Source: Bacteroidota bacterium
GTDB lineage: Bacteria; Bacteroidota; Bacteroidia; Bacteroidales; NBLH01
Assembly: GCA_025361565.1 (NCBI GenBank)
Contig: JANYKN010000033.1
Coordinates: 42,076-106,075 of the forward strand
DNA length: 64,000 bases
Reading direction: 5' to 3'
The translations under genes and the position numbers were made by a program. Shown piece by piece: positions 52,138 through 62,288 of this stretch (position 1 is its first letter; each line of letters begins with the position of its first letter). The notes beneath the pieces are model-generated. The model was given only the letters and a program-made list of their open reading frames with translations. It did not search any database and was not told the DNA's origin.

Positions 52138-52797
52138 ATGCAAGTTTTAACAAAAGTAGTTTTTTCATTTTTACTAATAACCAGAGGCTTTATTAATATT
52201 TTGCCTTTGTATTCTCAGGAATTTGAGGGTGAAATTCTTTTTACCAAGGAATCTACCGAGGATACAACATTTTATGCCTATAAAATAAAGGGGGACAAAG
52301 TAAGAGTTGAAGAACTAGATGGGAAAATGCAACTAATTAATTATATGATTGTTAATATTTCAGAAAAAACGATTCTTACCCTAAATCCAAATCGAAAACT
52401 CTATGCTGACATGCCTGTTCATACATGGAAGGCTGAAAAAGACACCGCTGATTTTAAAATTATGATAACTGAAAATTATCAAATAATAAAAGGATATAAG
52501 TGTTATCAATGGAGAGTGCAAAATAAAAAGGAAAATACCGAAGTTTGTTATTGGGTATCCAAAGAGCATTTCGATTTTTTTCCTGATTTTTTAAAAATAA
52601 TAAACCGGGCTGAAAAAAGTTCCACTTATTTCCTTGTTGTTCCTCAAATTCAGGGATTTTTCCCAATGATGTCGGTTGAACGTTCATTACTCAGGGAACA
52701 ACGAATGCGACTAGCCGTTATTAGTATTCAAAAAAAAATCTTACAAGCCTCGCTTTTTGAAATACCTGCGGAATATAAGTTGTTCCAAAAGAATTAA
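52138..52797 (+). CDS. DUF4412-like exported protein
   Basis: 219 residues with a signal peptide (VVFSFLLITRGFINILPLYS). The mature part has FEGEILFTKESTEDTTFYAY, then YKIKGDKVRVEEL, LNPNRKLYADMPVH and KGYKCYQWRVQNKKENTEV, with CYWVSKEHFDFFPDF after it: this resembles DUF4412 (periplasmic, two-layer beta fold). Function unknown. Ends 165 bases before metG, which has its own candidate -7 element. Confidence 0.68.
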   Translation: MQVLTKVVFSFLLITRGFINILPLYSQEFEGEILFTKESTEDTTFYAYKIKGDKVRVEELDGKMQLINYMIVNISEKTILTLNPNRKLYADMPVHTWKAEKDTADFKIMITENYQIIKGYKCYQWRVQNKKENTEVCYWVSKEHFDFFPDFLKIINRAEKSSTYFLVVPQIQGFFPMMSVERSLLREQRMRLAVISIQKKILQASLFEIPAEYKLFQKN

Positions 52798-52851
52798 AAC
52801 CAAATATTTAAAATAAATCACAAGAAATACTTTAAAAAGCGGCATCTTTTT

Positions 52852-52859
52852 TAATTTTG
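52852..52859 (+). promoter_or_regulatory. Candidate -7 element for metG (TAATTTTG)
   Basis: Exact TAnnTTTG match, 103 bases before the metG ATG. The nearest TTTA (52831-52834) is 17 bases upstream, shorter than the usual spacer, so only the -7 box is supported. Confidence 0.4.
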
Positions 52860-52962
52860 CGGCTCTTATTAGAAATTGGTCATTGGAAATTAGTAATTAG
52901 AGTCAACTAATTTCAAGTTTCAAATTTCTAAAATCAAATTTCTAACATAGATAATCAATCCA

Positions 52963-54993
52963 ATGAATAATTTTAAACGATACCTTGTTACTTCTGCTTT
53001 ACCATATGCAAACGGCCCAGTTCACATTGGCCACCTTGCCGGCGTTTATATTCCTTCTGATATTTATGTAAGATATCTGCGATTGCGCAAACGCGATGTA
53101 ATTTGGGTTTGCGGCTCCGATGAACATGGCGTTCCAATTACTTTAAAAGCAAAAAAAGAAAATAAAACGCCTCAGCAAGTTGTCGATCTTTATCATGGTA
53201 TCATCAAAAAATCTTTTGAAGATTTCGGAATTTCATTCGATATTTATTCGCGTACAAGTTCAAAAATCCATTACGAAACTGCTTCTGAAATTTTCAGGAC
53301 TATTTATGATAAAAACGGTTTTATTGAAAAAACCACCGAACAATATTTCGATCCGGAAGCAAACCAGTTTTTGCCCGATCGTTATATTACAGGCACTTGT
53401 CCGCATTGCGGCGATGAAAGGGCTTATGGAGATCAGTGCGAAAAGTGTGGAACTTCGTTAAGTGCTACCGATTTGATTAATCCAAAATCAACCATTAGTG
53501 GAGCAAAACCAATTTTAAAATCAACAAACCATTGGTTTTTACCACTCGATACTTATGAACCATTTTTAAGAAAATGGATACTCGAAGAGCATAAAGAATG
53601 GAAGAGCAATGTTTACGGTCAATGTAAATCATGGATCGATCAGGGTTTGCAGCCACGTGCAGTAAGTCGCGATTTGGATTGGGGCGTTCCTGTTCCCGTT
53701 GCAAATGCCGATGGAAAAGTACTTTACGTTTGGTTTGATGCACCAATTGGATACATTTCGGCAACCAAGGAACTAACACCTGATTGGGAAAAATACTGGA
53801 AGGATAAGGAAACCAAATTAGTTCATTTTATTGGCAAGGACAATATTGTTTTCCATTGTATTATTTTTCCTTGTATGTTGCAAGCAGAAGGCTCATTTAT
53901 ATTACCAGAAAATGTTCCGGCCAATGAATTCCTGAATCTCGAAAGCGATAAAATTTCAACTTCTAGGAATTGGGCAGTTTGGTTACATGAATATCTCGAA
54001 GAATTTAAGGACAAGCAGGATGTTTTGCGCTACGTGCTCACAGCCAACATGCCCGAAGCAAAGGACAACGACTTTACATGGAAAGATTTTCAGGCACGAA
54101 ACAACAATGAATTAGTTGCTATTCTTGGGAATTTTATAAACCGTACCTTGGTTTTAACCGATAAATATTTTGATGGAATAGTTCCTGAAAAAGCCAATTT
54201 AAAACCGGAAGACGAAGAAGTTCTTAACCAAATTCCTGCATTAAAAGCAAATGTCGAAAAAAGCATAGAAACATTCAGGTTTAGGGAAGCTTTGAAAGAG
54301 GCCATGAACCTTGCCCGCATTGGAAATAAATATCTAGCCGATACCGAACCCTGGATAGTTTATAAAACAAATCCTGAAAGAGTAAAAACCATTTTAGCTG
54401 TTTCATTGGATATAACTGCTGCTTTATCCATTATTCTGGAACCTTTTTTACCATTTTCATGCAATAAAATCAGGAAATTCCTGAATATTGAAAAACTGGC
54501 TTGGGATGAACTGAATTCAGGGAAATATTTTGAAGCTGGGCATAAAATCGGTAAAGCCGAATTGTTGTTTGGTAAAATTGAAGATGAACAAATTGAATTT
54601 CAGGTTACTAAATTATTGAATACCAAAAAAGAGAACGAGAAAACAGTTAGTTTTGAGCCAGTAAAAGCCGAAATTTCTTACGAAGAATTCCAGAAAATGG
54701 ATATCCGCACAGGAATTATACTTGAGGCTGAAAAAGTACCTAAAACTGCCAAATTATTGAAATTGCTTATTGATACTGGTGTTGATAAACGAGTTGTTGT
54801 TTCTGGTATTGCGGAGAGTTACAGTCCTGAAAATATCATTGGACAAAAAGTTAGCATTTTATTGAACCTGGCTCCTCGTAAAATCAAAGGCATTGAATCG
54901 AACGGAATGATTCTGATGGCCGAAAACAGTGAAGGAAAGCTTTGTTTTGTAGCACCAGTTGATGATTTTGGTGGTGGGGCAGGTATCAAATAG
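52963..54993 (+). CDS. metG: Methionine--tRNA ligase
   Basis: 676 residues. Class I synthetase that charges tRNA-Met. HIGH motif as HIGH/HIGHL at residues about 21-25 (NGPVHIGHL), zinc knuckle [18 protein letters not shown] with four Cys, and the KMSKS loop as KISTS ([10 protein letters not shown]). The helical anticodon-binding domain follows (about 400-550), and a C-terminal Trbp111/EMAP-like tRNA-binding domain covers about 575-676 ([37 protein letters not shown]). This is the normal layout for Bacteroidota. Confidence 0.97.
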   Translation: MNNFKRYLVTSALPYANGPVHIGHLAGVYIPSDIYVRYLRLRKRDVIWVCGSDEHGVPITLKAKKENKTPQQVVDLYHGIIKKSFEDFGISFDIYSRTSSKIHYETASEIFRTIYDKNGFIEKTTEQYFDPEANQFLPDRYITGTCPHCGDERAYGDQCEKCGTSLSATDLINPKSTISGAKPILKSTNHWFLPLDTYEPFLRKWILEEHKEWKSNVYGQCKSWIDQGLQPRAVSRDLDWGVPVPVANADGKVLYVWFDAPIGYISATKELTPDWEKYWKDKETKLVHFIGKDNIVFHCIIFPCMLQAEGSFILPENVPANEFLNLESDKISTSRNWAVWLHEYLEEFKDKQDVLRYVLTANMPEAKDNDFTWKDFQARNNNELVAILGNFINRTLVLTDKYFDGIVPEKANLKPEDEEVLNQIPALKANVEKSIETFRFREALKEAMNLARIGNKYLADTEPWIVYKTNPERVKTILAVSLDITAALSIILEPFLPFSCNKIRKFLNIEKLAWDELNSGKYFEAGHKIGKAELLFGKIEDEQIEFQVTKLLNTKKENEKTVSFEPVKAEISYEEFQKMDIRTGIILEAEKVPKTAKLLKLLIDTGVDKRVVVSGIAESYSPENIIGQKVSILLNLAPRKIKGIESNGMILMAENSEGKLCFVAPVDDFGGGAGIK

Positions 54994-55002
54994 TTAAACA
55001 TT

Positions 55003-55050
55003 TGTGTGGCACGGAACTTGGGAATTTTATAAGATGAACCATGCCACACA
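55003..55050. terminator. Candidate bidirectional terminator after metG
   Basis: TGTGTGGCA (55003-55011) and TGCCACACA (55042-55050) are perfect 9-base inverted repeats with a 30-base loop, flanked by ATTT on the left and TTTCTT on the right. It separates the convergent genes metG and the nitroreductase gene. The loop is long, so confidence is moderate. Confidence 0.5.
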
Positions 55051-55081
55051 TTTCTTATTAGTTTCAATTTTGATACTCTAA

Positions 55082-55612
55082 CTATTTTAAATCATAGCCA
55101 TTTAAATAAATCTTACCCAAATCAAAATGTTTGGTCTTACCGGATATTTTATTTTCATCAGCATATCCAACAGCAATAATTGATTGAACAGAATAATTTG
55201 GAGGTATATTGAGTAAATCGCTAATAATTCCATCTGAAGCAACTGCACCTTTTTTCCTTTTCCTTATTTGTATCCAACACCCAGCTAAACCCAAATCAAC
55301 AGCAGAAAGGAGCAGAAATGTAGAGGCAATTGAAGCATCTTCGACCCAAACATCCGATTTTACAGAATCGGCAATAACAACAATCGCTATCGGAGCAGTT
55401 TCTAAAGATGATGTTCCATGATCTCTGCAAGTTGAAATCTTTTTAAGTATTTCTCTATCATCAATGACAATAAATTCCGTTGGAAAAATAGAACGTGACG
55501 AAGGCAGGTATTGAAGCACAGCCATCATTTTTTCAATTTTCTCTTTTTCAACCGGTTTATCAAGAAAAGTTCTAACGCTTCTTCGTTTTTTTAGTATTGC
55601 TGCGAATTCCAT
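55082..55612 (-). CDS. Nitroreductase-family protein
   Basis: 176 residues, the typical short form. FMN-dependent nitroreductases reduce nitro and quinone substrates with NAD(P)H. Motifs: AAILKKRRSVRTFLDKPVEK at the start (FMN phosphate contact with Arg residues), PSSRSIFPTEFIVIDDREIL, then AIASTFLLLSAVDLGLAGCWIQ and SIIAVGYADE near the end. Substrate unknown. It lies 81 bases after the SUMF1-like gene on the same strand and may be co-transcribed. Confidence 0.88.
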   Translation of the reverse strand: MEFAAILKKRRSVRTFLDKPVEKEKIEKMMAVLQYLPSSRSIFPTEFIVIDDREILKKISTCRDHGTSSLETAPIAIVVIADSVKSDVWVEDASIASTFLLLSAVDLGLAGCWIQIRKRKKGAVASDGIISDLLNIPPNYSVQSIIAVGYADENKISGKTKHFDLGKIYLNGYDLK

Positions 55613-55693
55613 TGGATTAATTTGATAATGTTTATTTCCTTGAGATATTGATTATTAATGTCATTAATCGATTTTCTAATTAATAAATAATCA

Positions 55694-56785
55694 TCAATCC
55701 TCATTCACCGAATTTACCACGTACCTGAAAATACAATTCCTATTATTGTAATTATTCTCTGGTAATAAAGGCTTTGAACTAATAATTAAAGGTGTTTTGT
55801 TTTTCTCTGACAGAATAATATAACGCACATTTCCAATACTATCTTTCCCAATTTGGCTTTGTTCTTCGTAATTCAATTGATTTTGACCTAATTCAGCAAA
55901 AACCGAGAGCACAGAATTGCCTTTATTCTCTAAAAAAGTATCCAAAAACCATTCAGATATTTTATCTGTTGGAAGTTTGGAATTGATTGATGAAAATGCA
56001 AATTCTTGATTGGTTTCAGAATTACAATCTGTTATAATAAGCTTATTTCCTTTAACTTTCAAGCATTCCCATGGTTTCAGAAATACCGGAAGCGGATAAG
56101 GTTTCAAAGCATCCAACGTAATTTTACTATAAGCAGCAAGCTTTGATTCCATTTGAGTTGGCAAACGAAATGAAGGTGTGACGAAATGATGTTGCCACTT
56201 GATACCGTATATTCCTGTTATTTTATCTTCAAAATCTTTATTTCCGGATCTCTCGTACTGACTGGCCAGATATGATTCCAAGGTAAAGCAATTTTCGTTT
56301 GAAGCATATACATCTTTAGTAAGAAAATCCTTTTGCATTAACTTATATTCATTATATCTGTCAGAAAGCCATTTACAAAAACGATAAGCCTGCATCCAAT
56401 CAATTCCAATAACAGGATAATCGATATAATTTGGGTTAAACATATATTCTTTAATAAGTGGACTTGATGTATTTACCAATTCAACAAAATTGTTACAATC
56501 ATTATAATCCGTTTCTCCGTTTATTGTTCCAGTTTCGGGCCAGGCTTGGTACCATTGTTCCGGATAATCCTGATAACACTTTTTTAGACAGTTTATATAA
56601 ATGATATAAGCCCGGTTAGTTATGGGTTGAGTTGAAATGTAAAAAGGCTCGATTAACTCGTTTCCCATTAACAATTTACATTCAGCTGGATAAGTAATTT
56701 TAAACGGAGTTGTTTTTTTGTCTTGCGCATTCAAAAAGGTTGATAAAATCATCAAAATAAAAGAAACCAAAATAAGTTTTTTCAT
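55694..56785 (-). CDS. SUMF1/formylglycine-generating-enzyme-like exported protein
   Basis: 363 residues from the ATG at 56785 (MKKLILVSFILMILSTFLN, signal peptide); the open frame starts at 56830, with a TTG, which I reject. The fold is that of SUMF1/EgtB-type domains: IEPFYISTQPITNRAYIIYI, then VIGIDWMQAYRFCKWLSDRY (the hallmark helix), FRLPTQMESKLAA and IILSEKNKTPLI. The pair of active-site Cys residues of true formylglycine-generating enzymes is not apparent. It resembles the exported SUMF1-like GldJ/GldK family of gliding motility, but shorter. Function not assigned. Confidence 0.75.
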   Translation of the reverse strand: MKKLILVSFILMILSTFLNAQDKKTTPFKITYPAECKLLMGNELIEPFYISTQPITNRAYIIYINCLKKCYQDYPEQWYQAWPETGTINGETDYNDCNNFVELVNTSSPLIKEYMFNPNYIDYPVIGIDWMQAYRFCKWLSDRYNEYKLMQKDFLTKDVYASNENCFTLESYLASQYERSGNKDFEDKITGIYGIKWQHHFVTPSFRLPTQMESKLAAYSKITLDALKPYPLPVFLKPWECLKVKGNKLIITDCNSETNQEFAFSSINSKLPTDKISEWFLDTFLENKGNSVLSVFAELGQNQLNYEEQSQIGKDSIGNVRYIILSEKNKTPLIISSKPLLPENNYNNRNCIFRYVVNSVNED

Positions 56786-56980
56786 TTCTTCAGTATTAGT
56801 AAGTAATAAAGAAATATTTGGGGTAATCAAATTTACTATTAATTTCTTTTAAATCCAATGCTTGTAGGATTTTGGGGGAATAATGATCTTTTGTATGAAA
56901 AGGGATTTGGTTTAAATTCTAGCGCAGAGACTTACCTTTGCGCTAAAAATGTTCGCCTGGTTCGGGATTGATTTGATGGA

Positions 56981-57937
56981 TTAAAAAACAGCTTTTGCAA
57001 TTTTATAAACATTCTCCGCTTTTCCCATGGTATAAAAATGAACAGCAGGAACTTTATGTTCGATCAATTCTTTGGCTTGCATAATAGCCCATTCTACTCC
57101 TACTTCTCTAACTTCTGCATCTGTTTTGCATTTTCGCACTTCTTTGGCCAAATCTTCAGGAATATCGATATTAAAAGTAGATGGCAATGTGTTCATGTGC
57201 TTTAGAATAGCAATTGGTTTTAATCCGGGAACAATTGGCACATTAATCCCTGATTTTCGACACATATCAACAAAATTGAAATATTTCTTATTGTCGTAAA
57301 AAAGCTGTGTTACGATATAATCAGCACCGGCTTCAATTTTTTTCTTCAAATAGAATAAATCGGTTTCCATATTGGCAGCCTCAATGTGCTTTTCGGGATA
57401 ACCGGCAATGCCCATCGAAAAATCCATTTTGGTTGTATTTTGAAGTTCCTCATCCAAATACAAACCTTTATTTAAACATTGTATCTGATGTATTAAATCA
57501 AGGGCGTTTGCATGTCCACCAGGTTCAGGGATAAATGCCCTGTCTGCAGCCAAAGGATCACCGCGCAACACAAGTAAATTTCTGATACCCAAAAAATGAA
57601 GATCGATAAGTGCATTTTCAGTTTCTTCCCTTGTAAAACCGCCACAAATAATATGAGGAACTACATTTACATTTTGATATTTGTATTTAATGGCCGCAGC
57701 AATTGCTACGGTTCCGGGTCTTTTGTGCACAGTCTTTTTTTCTAGGAGACCAGATTTATGTCTTTTGTAAACTACTTCTTCGCGGTGGTATGTAATGTTT
57801 AAATACTTGGGCTCAAATTCCATCAAAGGATCAATAACTTCGTATATTAAGTTGATGTCTTTCCCTTTTAAAGGAGGAAGTATTTCGAATGAAAAAAGTG
57901 TTTTATCTGCTGATTTTAAATGTTCTACTACTTTCAT
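56981..57937 (-). CDS. metF: Methylenetetrahydrofolate reductase
   Basis: 318 residues. FAD enzyme that makes 5-methyl-THF for methionine synthesis. TIM-barrel motifs are intact: SFEILPPLKGKD (the catalytic Glu), LNITYHREEVVYKR, HIICGGFTREETENALIDLH (family signature), LLVLRGDPLAAD, YIVTQLFYDN and PGLKPIAILKHM. A TATATTTG element lies upstream on the minus strand (57989-57982). No SAM riboswitch is visible in the short 5' region. Co-located with metG, but the two are not in an operon. Confidence 0.96.
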   Translation of the reverse strand: MKVVEHLKSADKTLFSFEILPPLKGKDINLIYEVIDPLMEFEPKYLNITYHREEVVYKRHKSGLLEKKTVHKRPGTVAIAAAIKYKYQNVNVVPHIICGGFTREETENALIDLHFLGIRNLLVLRGDPLAADRAFIPEPGGHANALDLIHQIQCLNKGLYLDEELQNTTKMDFSMGIAGYPEKHIEAANMETDLFYLKKKIEAGADYIVTQLFYDNKKYFNFVDMCRKSGINVPIVPGLKPIAILKHMNTLPSTFNIDIPEDLAKEVRKCKTDAEVREVGVEWAIMQAKELIEHKVPAVHFYTMGKAENVYKIAKAVF

Positions 57938-57981
57938 TAATCTATTTTTATAATTGTGATATTTAATTCTGTTGAAGGTTT

Positions 57982-57989
57982 CAAATATA
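57982..57989 (-). promoter_or_regulatory. Candidate -7 element for metF (TATATTTG)
   Basis: Exact TAnnTTTG match on the minus strand, 45 bases before the metF start. No -33 TTTG is seen at the normal distance. Confidence 0.4.
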
Positions 57990-58047
57990 GTTATAAAATC
58001 ATAAAAGATCTGCTTGTATTTGATATTTGGTTAAACCACAAGAATAA

Positions 58048-58076
58048 AAAAAGCTGCTAAAATTCAGCAGCTTTTT
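58048..58076. terminator. Intrinsic terminator after the S41 protease gene
   Basis: AAAAAGCTGCT (58048-58058) pairs with AGCAGCTTTTT (58066-58076), 11 bases perfect, 7-base loop. Read on the minus strand it is followed by a T run of 7 or more, so it ends the transcript of the protease gene, whose stop is 22 bases away. It can also act on plus-strand transcription. Confidence 0.87.
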
Positions 58077-58097
58077 ATAAAAATATTTAAAGATCTT

Positions 58098-61000
58098 TTA
58101 TTTTATCGGATAAGGCGGAGGATTCGGAATTTTCTTTCCTTTGGTTTTTAAATCTTCCAGAATAACTTCAATTGCTTTATTCAATTGTTGATCAGTTCCT
58201 GTAAATTCTAGATATGGATCATTATCGACTGTAATATCGGGTTCAACGCCTTTTCCTTCGATAATCCATTCTTTTCCATCAACATCATATCGCGAAAATT
58301 CTGGCCGGTTTAATGTTCCTCCATCAACAAAAGGCAAAGAGTTTCTAATTCCAACTACTCCGCCCCATGTTCTTTTACCAACCAAGGTGCCCATTTTATA
58401 AAACTTAAAACGATAATTAACAATATCGCCGTCCGAAGCTGAAAATTCATCGCAAATCATTACCAAAGGCCCATTCATTGTTCCATCCGGATCAATATTT
58501 GGTTTTGCATTTCGGGCAATGGTAATTTGAGAAGCTTCTCTACGCAAACGCTCAATAATTATTGGAGAAACATTTCCGCCTCCATTTCCTCTAACATCGA
58601 TTACCAATGCTTCCTTGGTTAACTGTGGATAATAATATTTTACAAATTCATTCAGTCCTTCTGTTCCCATATCAGGTATGTGAATATAGCCTACTCTTCC
58701 ATTGGTAGCTTTATTCACCTTTTCAATATTTTCGGTTACCCATTTTAAATAATACAAATTCGATTCATCGGCAATTGGTACAACAGTCTCTTCATGTTTT
58801 CCCTGTTCTATGGGTTTGGAATTTAGAACGAGCTTTACTTGCTTTCCAGCTTTATTAACCAGGGCTTCGTATATATTATTCATGTCTTTGACTGATTTTC
58901 CGTCAAGTGCAAGAATATAATCGCCTTCATTTGCATTAACACCAATTTCGGTCAACGGCGATTTAACCTGTCCGTTCCAATTTTGGCCCTTCAATATTTT
59001 ATCTATTTTAAAATAGCCACTTGTTTTGTCTTTCGAAATTTCGGCACCAAGCAATCCAGTTTTAATTCTATCAAGCGGAAGCCTGTCACCGCCACCAACA
59101 TAGGAATGGCCAATATTCAATTCACTAATTAATTCACCTATGATGTAAGTTAAATCGTTTCTGGTGTTTGCATATTTAACCAGTTCTCCATATTTATCAC
59201 CCTGGGCTTTCCAATCTACACCATGCATATTGGGTGCATAGAAAAAATCGCGCATTTGACGCCATGATTCTTTATAGATTTGCTGCCATTCAGCCTGTTT
59301 GTCAATCTGCATCTGAAGTCCGGATAAATCTAATTTGTCGGTTATTTTAACTTCCGAAGTTGGAAGATTGATAATGCCATATATTCCATTTTGCGAAACA
59401 AGCATCTTCTTCTTGTTGGCAGATAGTTCATAAGAATTGATATTACCCAAAGTTGTTTCTTTTCTTTCGTCAAAATCGTACATGCAAAGCGTTGATTTTT
59501 CATCATGCTGCCCACTGCGTTGGTAATAAATTTTATTTTCGACCGAAGTCAGATTGAAGTAATTGGAAGCATCAATTGGTAATTTCCCAATCCTGCTTTG
59601 AATTCCATCAATATCTATTTTAAGATCTGAAGTTTTAACGGGTGTTTTGGTTTCTTTCTTTTTATCGGTTCCTTCTGTTTTAACTTCTGATTTAACTTCA
59701 GTTTTTACTATTTCAACTTCGTCACTTTTTGGTTTGAATAATGATGGAACGTCTTTGGATAAAGTGACAAAATAAATACCATTCATATCGGAATAGCCAA
59801 CATTCCACTCAATATCGCTATAATTGGGATTAAAATCGCGGGATGAAACAAAATACAAGTATTTTCCATCGGCACTGAAAGTACCATTATAAGCATTGTA
59901 CCAATTTTCGGTAACCGGAAACGATTTTTTTTGCTCCAGCGAATAAAGATAAATTTGCTGGAACCGGTTATCGCTGTTTTTTGTATACACAACCCATTTA
60001 CTGTCTGGCGACCAGGCATAATCTTGTATTTCAAAAACCGTATCGGAATCAACTTTGGTAATTATTTTTGTTGTTATATCAACATAATTAAGCTTTTGTT
60101 CACGGTCCGACCAAAGTAGTTTTTTACTGTCTGGCGACCAGTAAGGTTGATATTTGTAATTATGCCCTCCATTTGTAACTTGTTCTGCGGGCAGGCTTCC
60201 ATCCTGAATTTGTATATAAATTTCATCTTCACCTGTTTTATCCGAAACATATGAAATCCATTTTCCATCAGCCGACCATTTTGAATTTCTTTCATGAACG
60301 CCTGATGATTGAGTCAAATTCCTGGTTTCGCCATATTTTTCGGGAACTGTAAAAACATCGCCGTGAGCGCCAAACAATGCACGCTTTCCATCGGGTGAAA
60401 TTTCAAAATTTGTAATGTTTTTGCTCACATCTTTTAATACAGATCTGCCCGATAGAAAATCTTCAGCTATTATTATTTTAACTTTTTCGGATTTTTCGGT
60501 TGCTAAATCCATTTTATAAATATAACCTCCATTTTCATAGACAATTGCCGTATTTCCAAGCGAAGGGAATTTGATATCAAAATCTTTGTATTCGGTAAGT
60601 TTCTTAGTTTCCTTAGATGTTACATCATAAACATAAAGATTAAACCTTTTCTCCTGGTTATTATCCGAAATATAATAGATTTTATTTCCACTCCACATGG
60701 GAATAATATCCTGGGCCGGATTATTGGTTATATTCTCAATCTTTTTGGTTTTGAAATCAAAAATCCAGATATCATCCGCCATTCCTCCACGGTATCTTTT
60801 CCAGGTCCTGAATTCCCTGAAAATACGGTTGTATGCCATTTTCTGATCATCGGGAGAAAAGGAACAAAATCCGCCTCTGGGAACAGGAAGTTCTTCGGGT
60901 AATGAGCCATCAATATTTACTGTGCATAGCGAACCGTTAAAATCGTTGTAAGATTTTTTCCTGCTGCGGAATACAATGGTCTGATTGTCGTGTTTCCAGC

Positions 61001-61376
61001 CAAAAACAATATTGTTTGGGCCCATTCTGTCCGAAACATCATCACGACCCAATGTGGCAGTATAAGTAAGTCTTTTGGGAACTCCACCTTGCGAATTCAT
61101 GGTAAAAACTTCAGTATTCCCGTCGTATTGTCCGGTAAAAGCCAGCGTTTTTCCATCAGGAGAGAACCTGGCAAACATTTCATATCCCGGATGGTTTGTA
61201 AGTTTTCTGGCAATTCCGCCTTCCGATTGTACAGTATACAAATCGCCAGCATAGGTAAATACTATCTGGTTGTTGTAAATAGTAGGAAATCTAAGCAAAC
61301 GTGCTTCTTCCTGTGCCTTAATTCCTGCGTTTCCAAAGCATATAAATGCCAGCAGTATTAAAAAAGTCTTTTTCAT
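58098..61376 (-). CDS. Tricorn-type S41 protease, exported
   Basis: 1092 residues from the ATG at 61376 (MKKTFLILLAFICFGN, signal peptide); the frame extends 12 codons upstream to 61412. Two beta-propeller regions cover about residues 25-545 (for example GYEMFARFSPDGKTLAF; KWSADGKWISYVS; YAWSPDSKWVVYT). A Lys/Glu-rich linker (about 555-600) precedes the core: a helical bundle, a PDZ domain (GDYILALDGKSVKDMN) and the S41 catalytic domain with IDVRGNGGGNVS and the nucleophile Ser in CDEFSASDGD (979-984). Tricorn-type proteases degrade peptides. It is transcribed divergently from the YdeI-like gene and has its own promoter. Confidence 0.92.
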   Translation of the reverse strand: MKKTFLILLAFICFGNAGIKAQEEARLLRFPTIYNNQIVFTYAGDLYTVQSEGGIARKLTNHPGYEMFARFSPDGKTLAFTGQYDGNTEVFTMNSQGGVPKRLTYTATLGRDDVSDRMGPNNIVFGWKHDNQTIVFRSRKKSYNDFNGSLCTVNIDGSLPEELPVPRGGFCSFSPDDQKMAYNRIFREFRTWKRYRGGMADDIWIFDFKTKKIENITNNPAQDIIPMWSGNKIYYISDNNQEKRFNLYVYDVTSKETKKLTEYKDFDIKFPSLGNTAIVYENGGYIYKMDLATEKSEKVKIIIAEDFLSGRSVLKDVSKNITNFEISPDGKRALFGAHGDVFTVPEKYGETRNLTQSSGVHERNSKWSADGKWISYVSDKTGEDEIYIQIQDGSLPAEQVTNGGHNYKYQPYWSPDSKKLLWSDREQKLNYVDITTKIITKVDSDTVFEIQDYAWSPDSKWVVYTKNSDNRFQQIYLYSLEQKKSFPVTENWYNAYNGTFSADGKYLYFVSSRDFNPNYSDIEWNVGYSDMNGIYFVTLSKDVPSLFKPKSDEVEIVKTEVKSEVKTEGTDKKKETKTPVKTSDLKIDIDGIQSRIGKLPIDASNYFNLTSVENKIYYQRSGQHDEKSTLCMYDFDERKETTLGNINSYELSANKKKMLVSQNGIYGIINLPTSEVKITDKLDLSGLQMQIDKQAEWQQIYKESWRQMRDFFYAPNMHGVDWKAQGDKYGELVKYANTRNDLTYIIGELISELNIGHSYVGGGDRLPLDRIKTGLLGAEISKDKTSGYFKIDKILKGQNWNGQVKSPLTEIGVNANEGDYILALDGKSVKDMNNIYEALVNKAGKQVKLVLNSKPIEQGKHEETVVPIADESNLYYLKWVTENIEKVNKATNGRVGYIHIPDMGTEGLNEFVKYYYPQLTKEALVIDVRGNGGGNVSPIIIERLRREASQITIARNAKPNIDPDGTMNGPLVMICDEFSASDGDIVNYRFKFYKMGTLVGKRTWGGVVGIRNSLPFVDGGTLNRPEFSRYDVDGKEWIIEGKGVEPDITVDNDPYLEFTGTDQQLNKAIEVILEDLKTKGKKIPNPPPYPIK

Positions 61377-61444
61377 AAGTGAATGATTTAGTATAAATAT
61401 TTTAATATTCAAATGAGATATAATATTTTGATTTTCAATATATA

Positions 61445-61475
61445 CAAAGATATTAGCTTAAATATAATATTCAAA
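61445..61475 (-). promoter_or_regulatory. Promoter of the S41 protease gene
   Basis: On the minus strand TTTG (61475-61472), 19-base spacer, TATCTTTG (61452-61445): both boxes match the Bacteroidota consensus exactly. The predicted start is near 61438, about 60 bases before the ATG at 61376. Confidence 0.72.
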
Positions 61476-61478
61476 TAA

Positions 61479-61503
61479 TTTTGGATACAAACTATATCCA
61501 AAA
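61479..61503. promoter_or_regulatory. Operator-like inverted repeat between the protease and YdeI-like genes
   Basis: TTTTGGATA (61479-61487) and TATCCAAAA (61495-61503) are perfect 9-base inverted repeats separated by 7 bases. The element begins just upstream of the -33 box of the protease promoter and about 50 bases before the YdeI-like start, a fitting place for a dimeric regulator acting on both genes. Confidence 0.5.
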
Positions 61504-61552
61504 TACATAATAAAAAGTTTGCTATATTTATCATTTGTGATTGTACTACACG

Positions 61553-62128
61553 ATGGATGAAATTACTGAAATAATGTTTCTAAATCGTCAGGAATGGCGA
61601 AAGTGGCTTGAAATAAATCATGATAAATCAAATGGTATCTGGATGGTTTATTATAAAAAACATACCAAAAAAGAAAGTATCGGTTACAGCGAAGCTGTTG
61701 AAGAAGCCTTGTGTTTTGGATGGATTGATAGCGTAATAAAATCAATCGACCACGAAAAATACAAGCAAAAATACACTCCCCGCAGAAAAAACAGCATTTG
61801 GTCTCAAGTAAATAAAGACCGCGTTGAAAAACTTATCAAAGAAAGCAAGATGACGCTTCATGGTTTGCTTAAAGTTGACGATGCCAAGAAGAACGGAGAA
61901 TGGGATAAGGCTTATAGTTTAAAGCTTAAGACTGAAATCCCTGAAGATTTGAAATCCGAACTTCAAAAAAATGAAATTGCATGGCAAAATTTTATAAACT
62001 TTACGGAAAGCTCACAAACTTTATTTAAATTTTGGTTAAGTAGAGCAAAACGGACTGAAACCAGAGAAAAGCGGATTAAAGAAATAGTAAAACTTGCCAG
62101 CCAGAATCGTAAATTGGGAATAGTTTGA
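61553..62128 (+). CDS. YdeI/OmpD-associated (bacteriocin-protection-like) family protein
   Basis: 191 residues from the ATG at 61553; the open frame starts four codons earlier with a TTG. Family marks: MFLNRQEWRKWLEINH, then GIWMVYYKKHTKKESIGY, EEALCFGWIDSVIKSID, and YTPRRKNSIWSQVNKDR. The family is of poorly known function; some members were linked to protection against bacteriocins. The C-terminal tail is Lys/Arg-rich (KRTETREKRIKEIVKLA). Divergent from the S41 protease gene. Confidence 0.85.
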   Translation: MDEITEIMFLNRQEWRKWLEINHDKSNGIWMVYYKKHTKKESIGYSEAVEEALCFGWIDSVIKSIDHEKYKQKYTPRRKNSIWSQVNKDRVEKLIKESKMTLHGLLKVDDAKKNGEWDKAYSLKLKTEIPEDLKSELQKNEIAWQNFINFTESSQTLFKFWLSRAKRTETREKRIKEIVKLASQNRKLGIV

Positions 62129-62175
62129 TCTAAAAGAATGGTTTTTAAAATGATGTTTAGGTCATTTTCTTTTAT

Positions 62176-62241
62176 AAAAACAGGCGCAGCCTGATTAGAT
62201 ATAACTGACAGAGGCAAAGCCTCTGCCCAACAATTATACTT
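62176..62241. repeat. Two-hairpin direct repeat, copy 1
   Basis: 66-base unit, 60 of 66 bases identical to copy 2 at 62289-62354. It contains two small palindromes in tandem: CAGGC-GCA-GCCTG (62181-62193) and CAGAGGC-AAA-GCCTCTG (around 62209-62225). The pair looks like REP-type elements with a conserved right end (ACAATTATACTT). Confidence 0.85.
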
Positions 62242-62288
62242 TCAGTCCAGAATGGTTTTTACTGTGGCGTTCTTGATATTTTCTTAAC

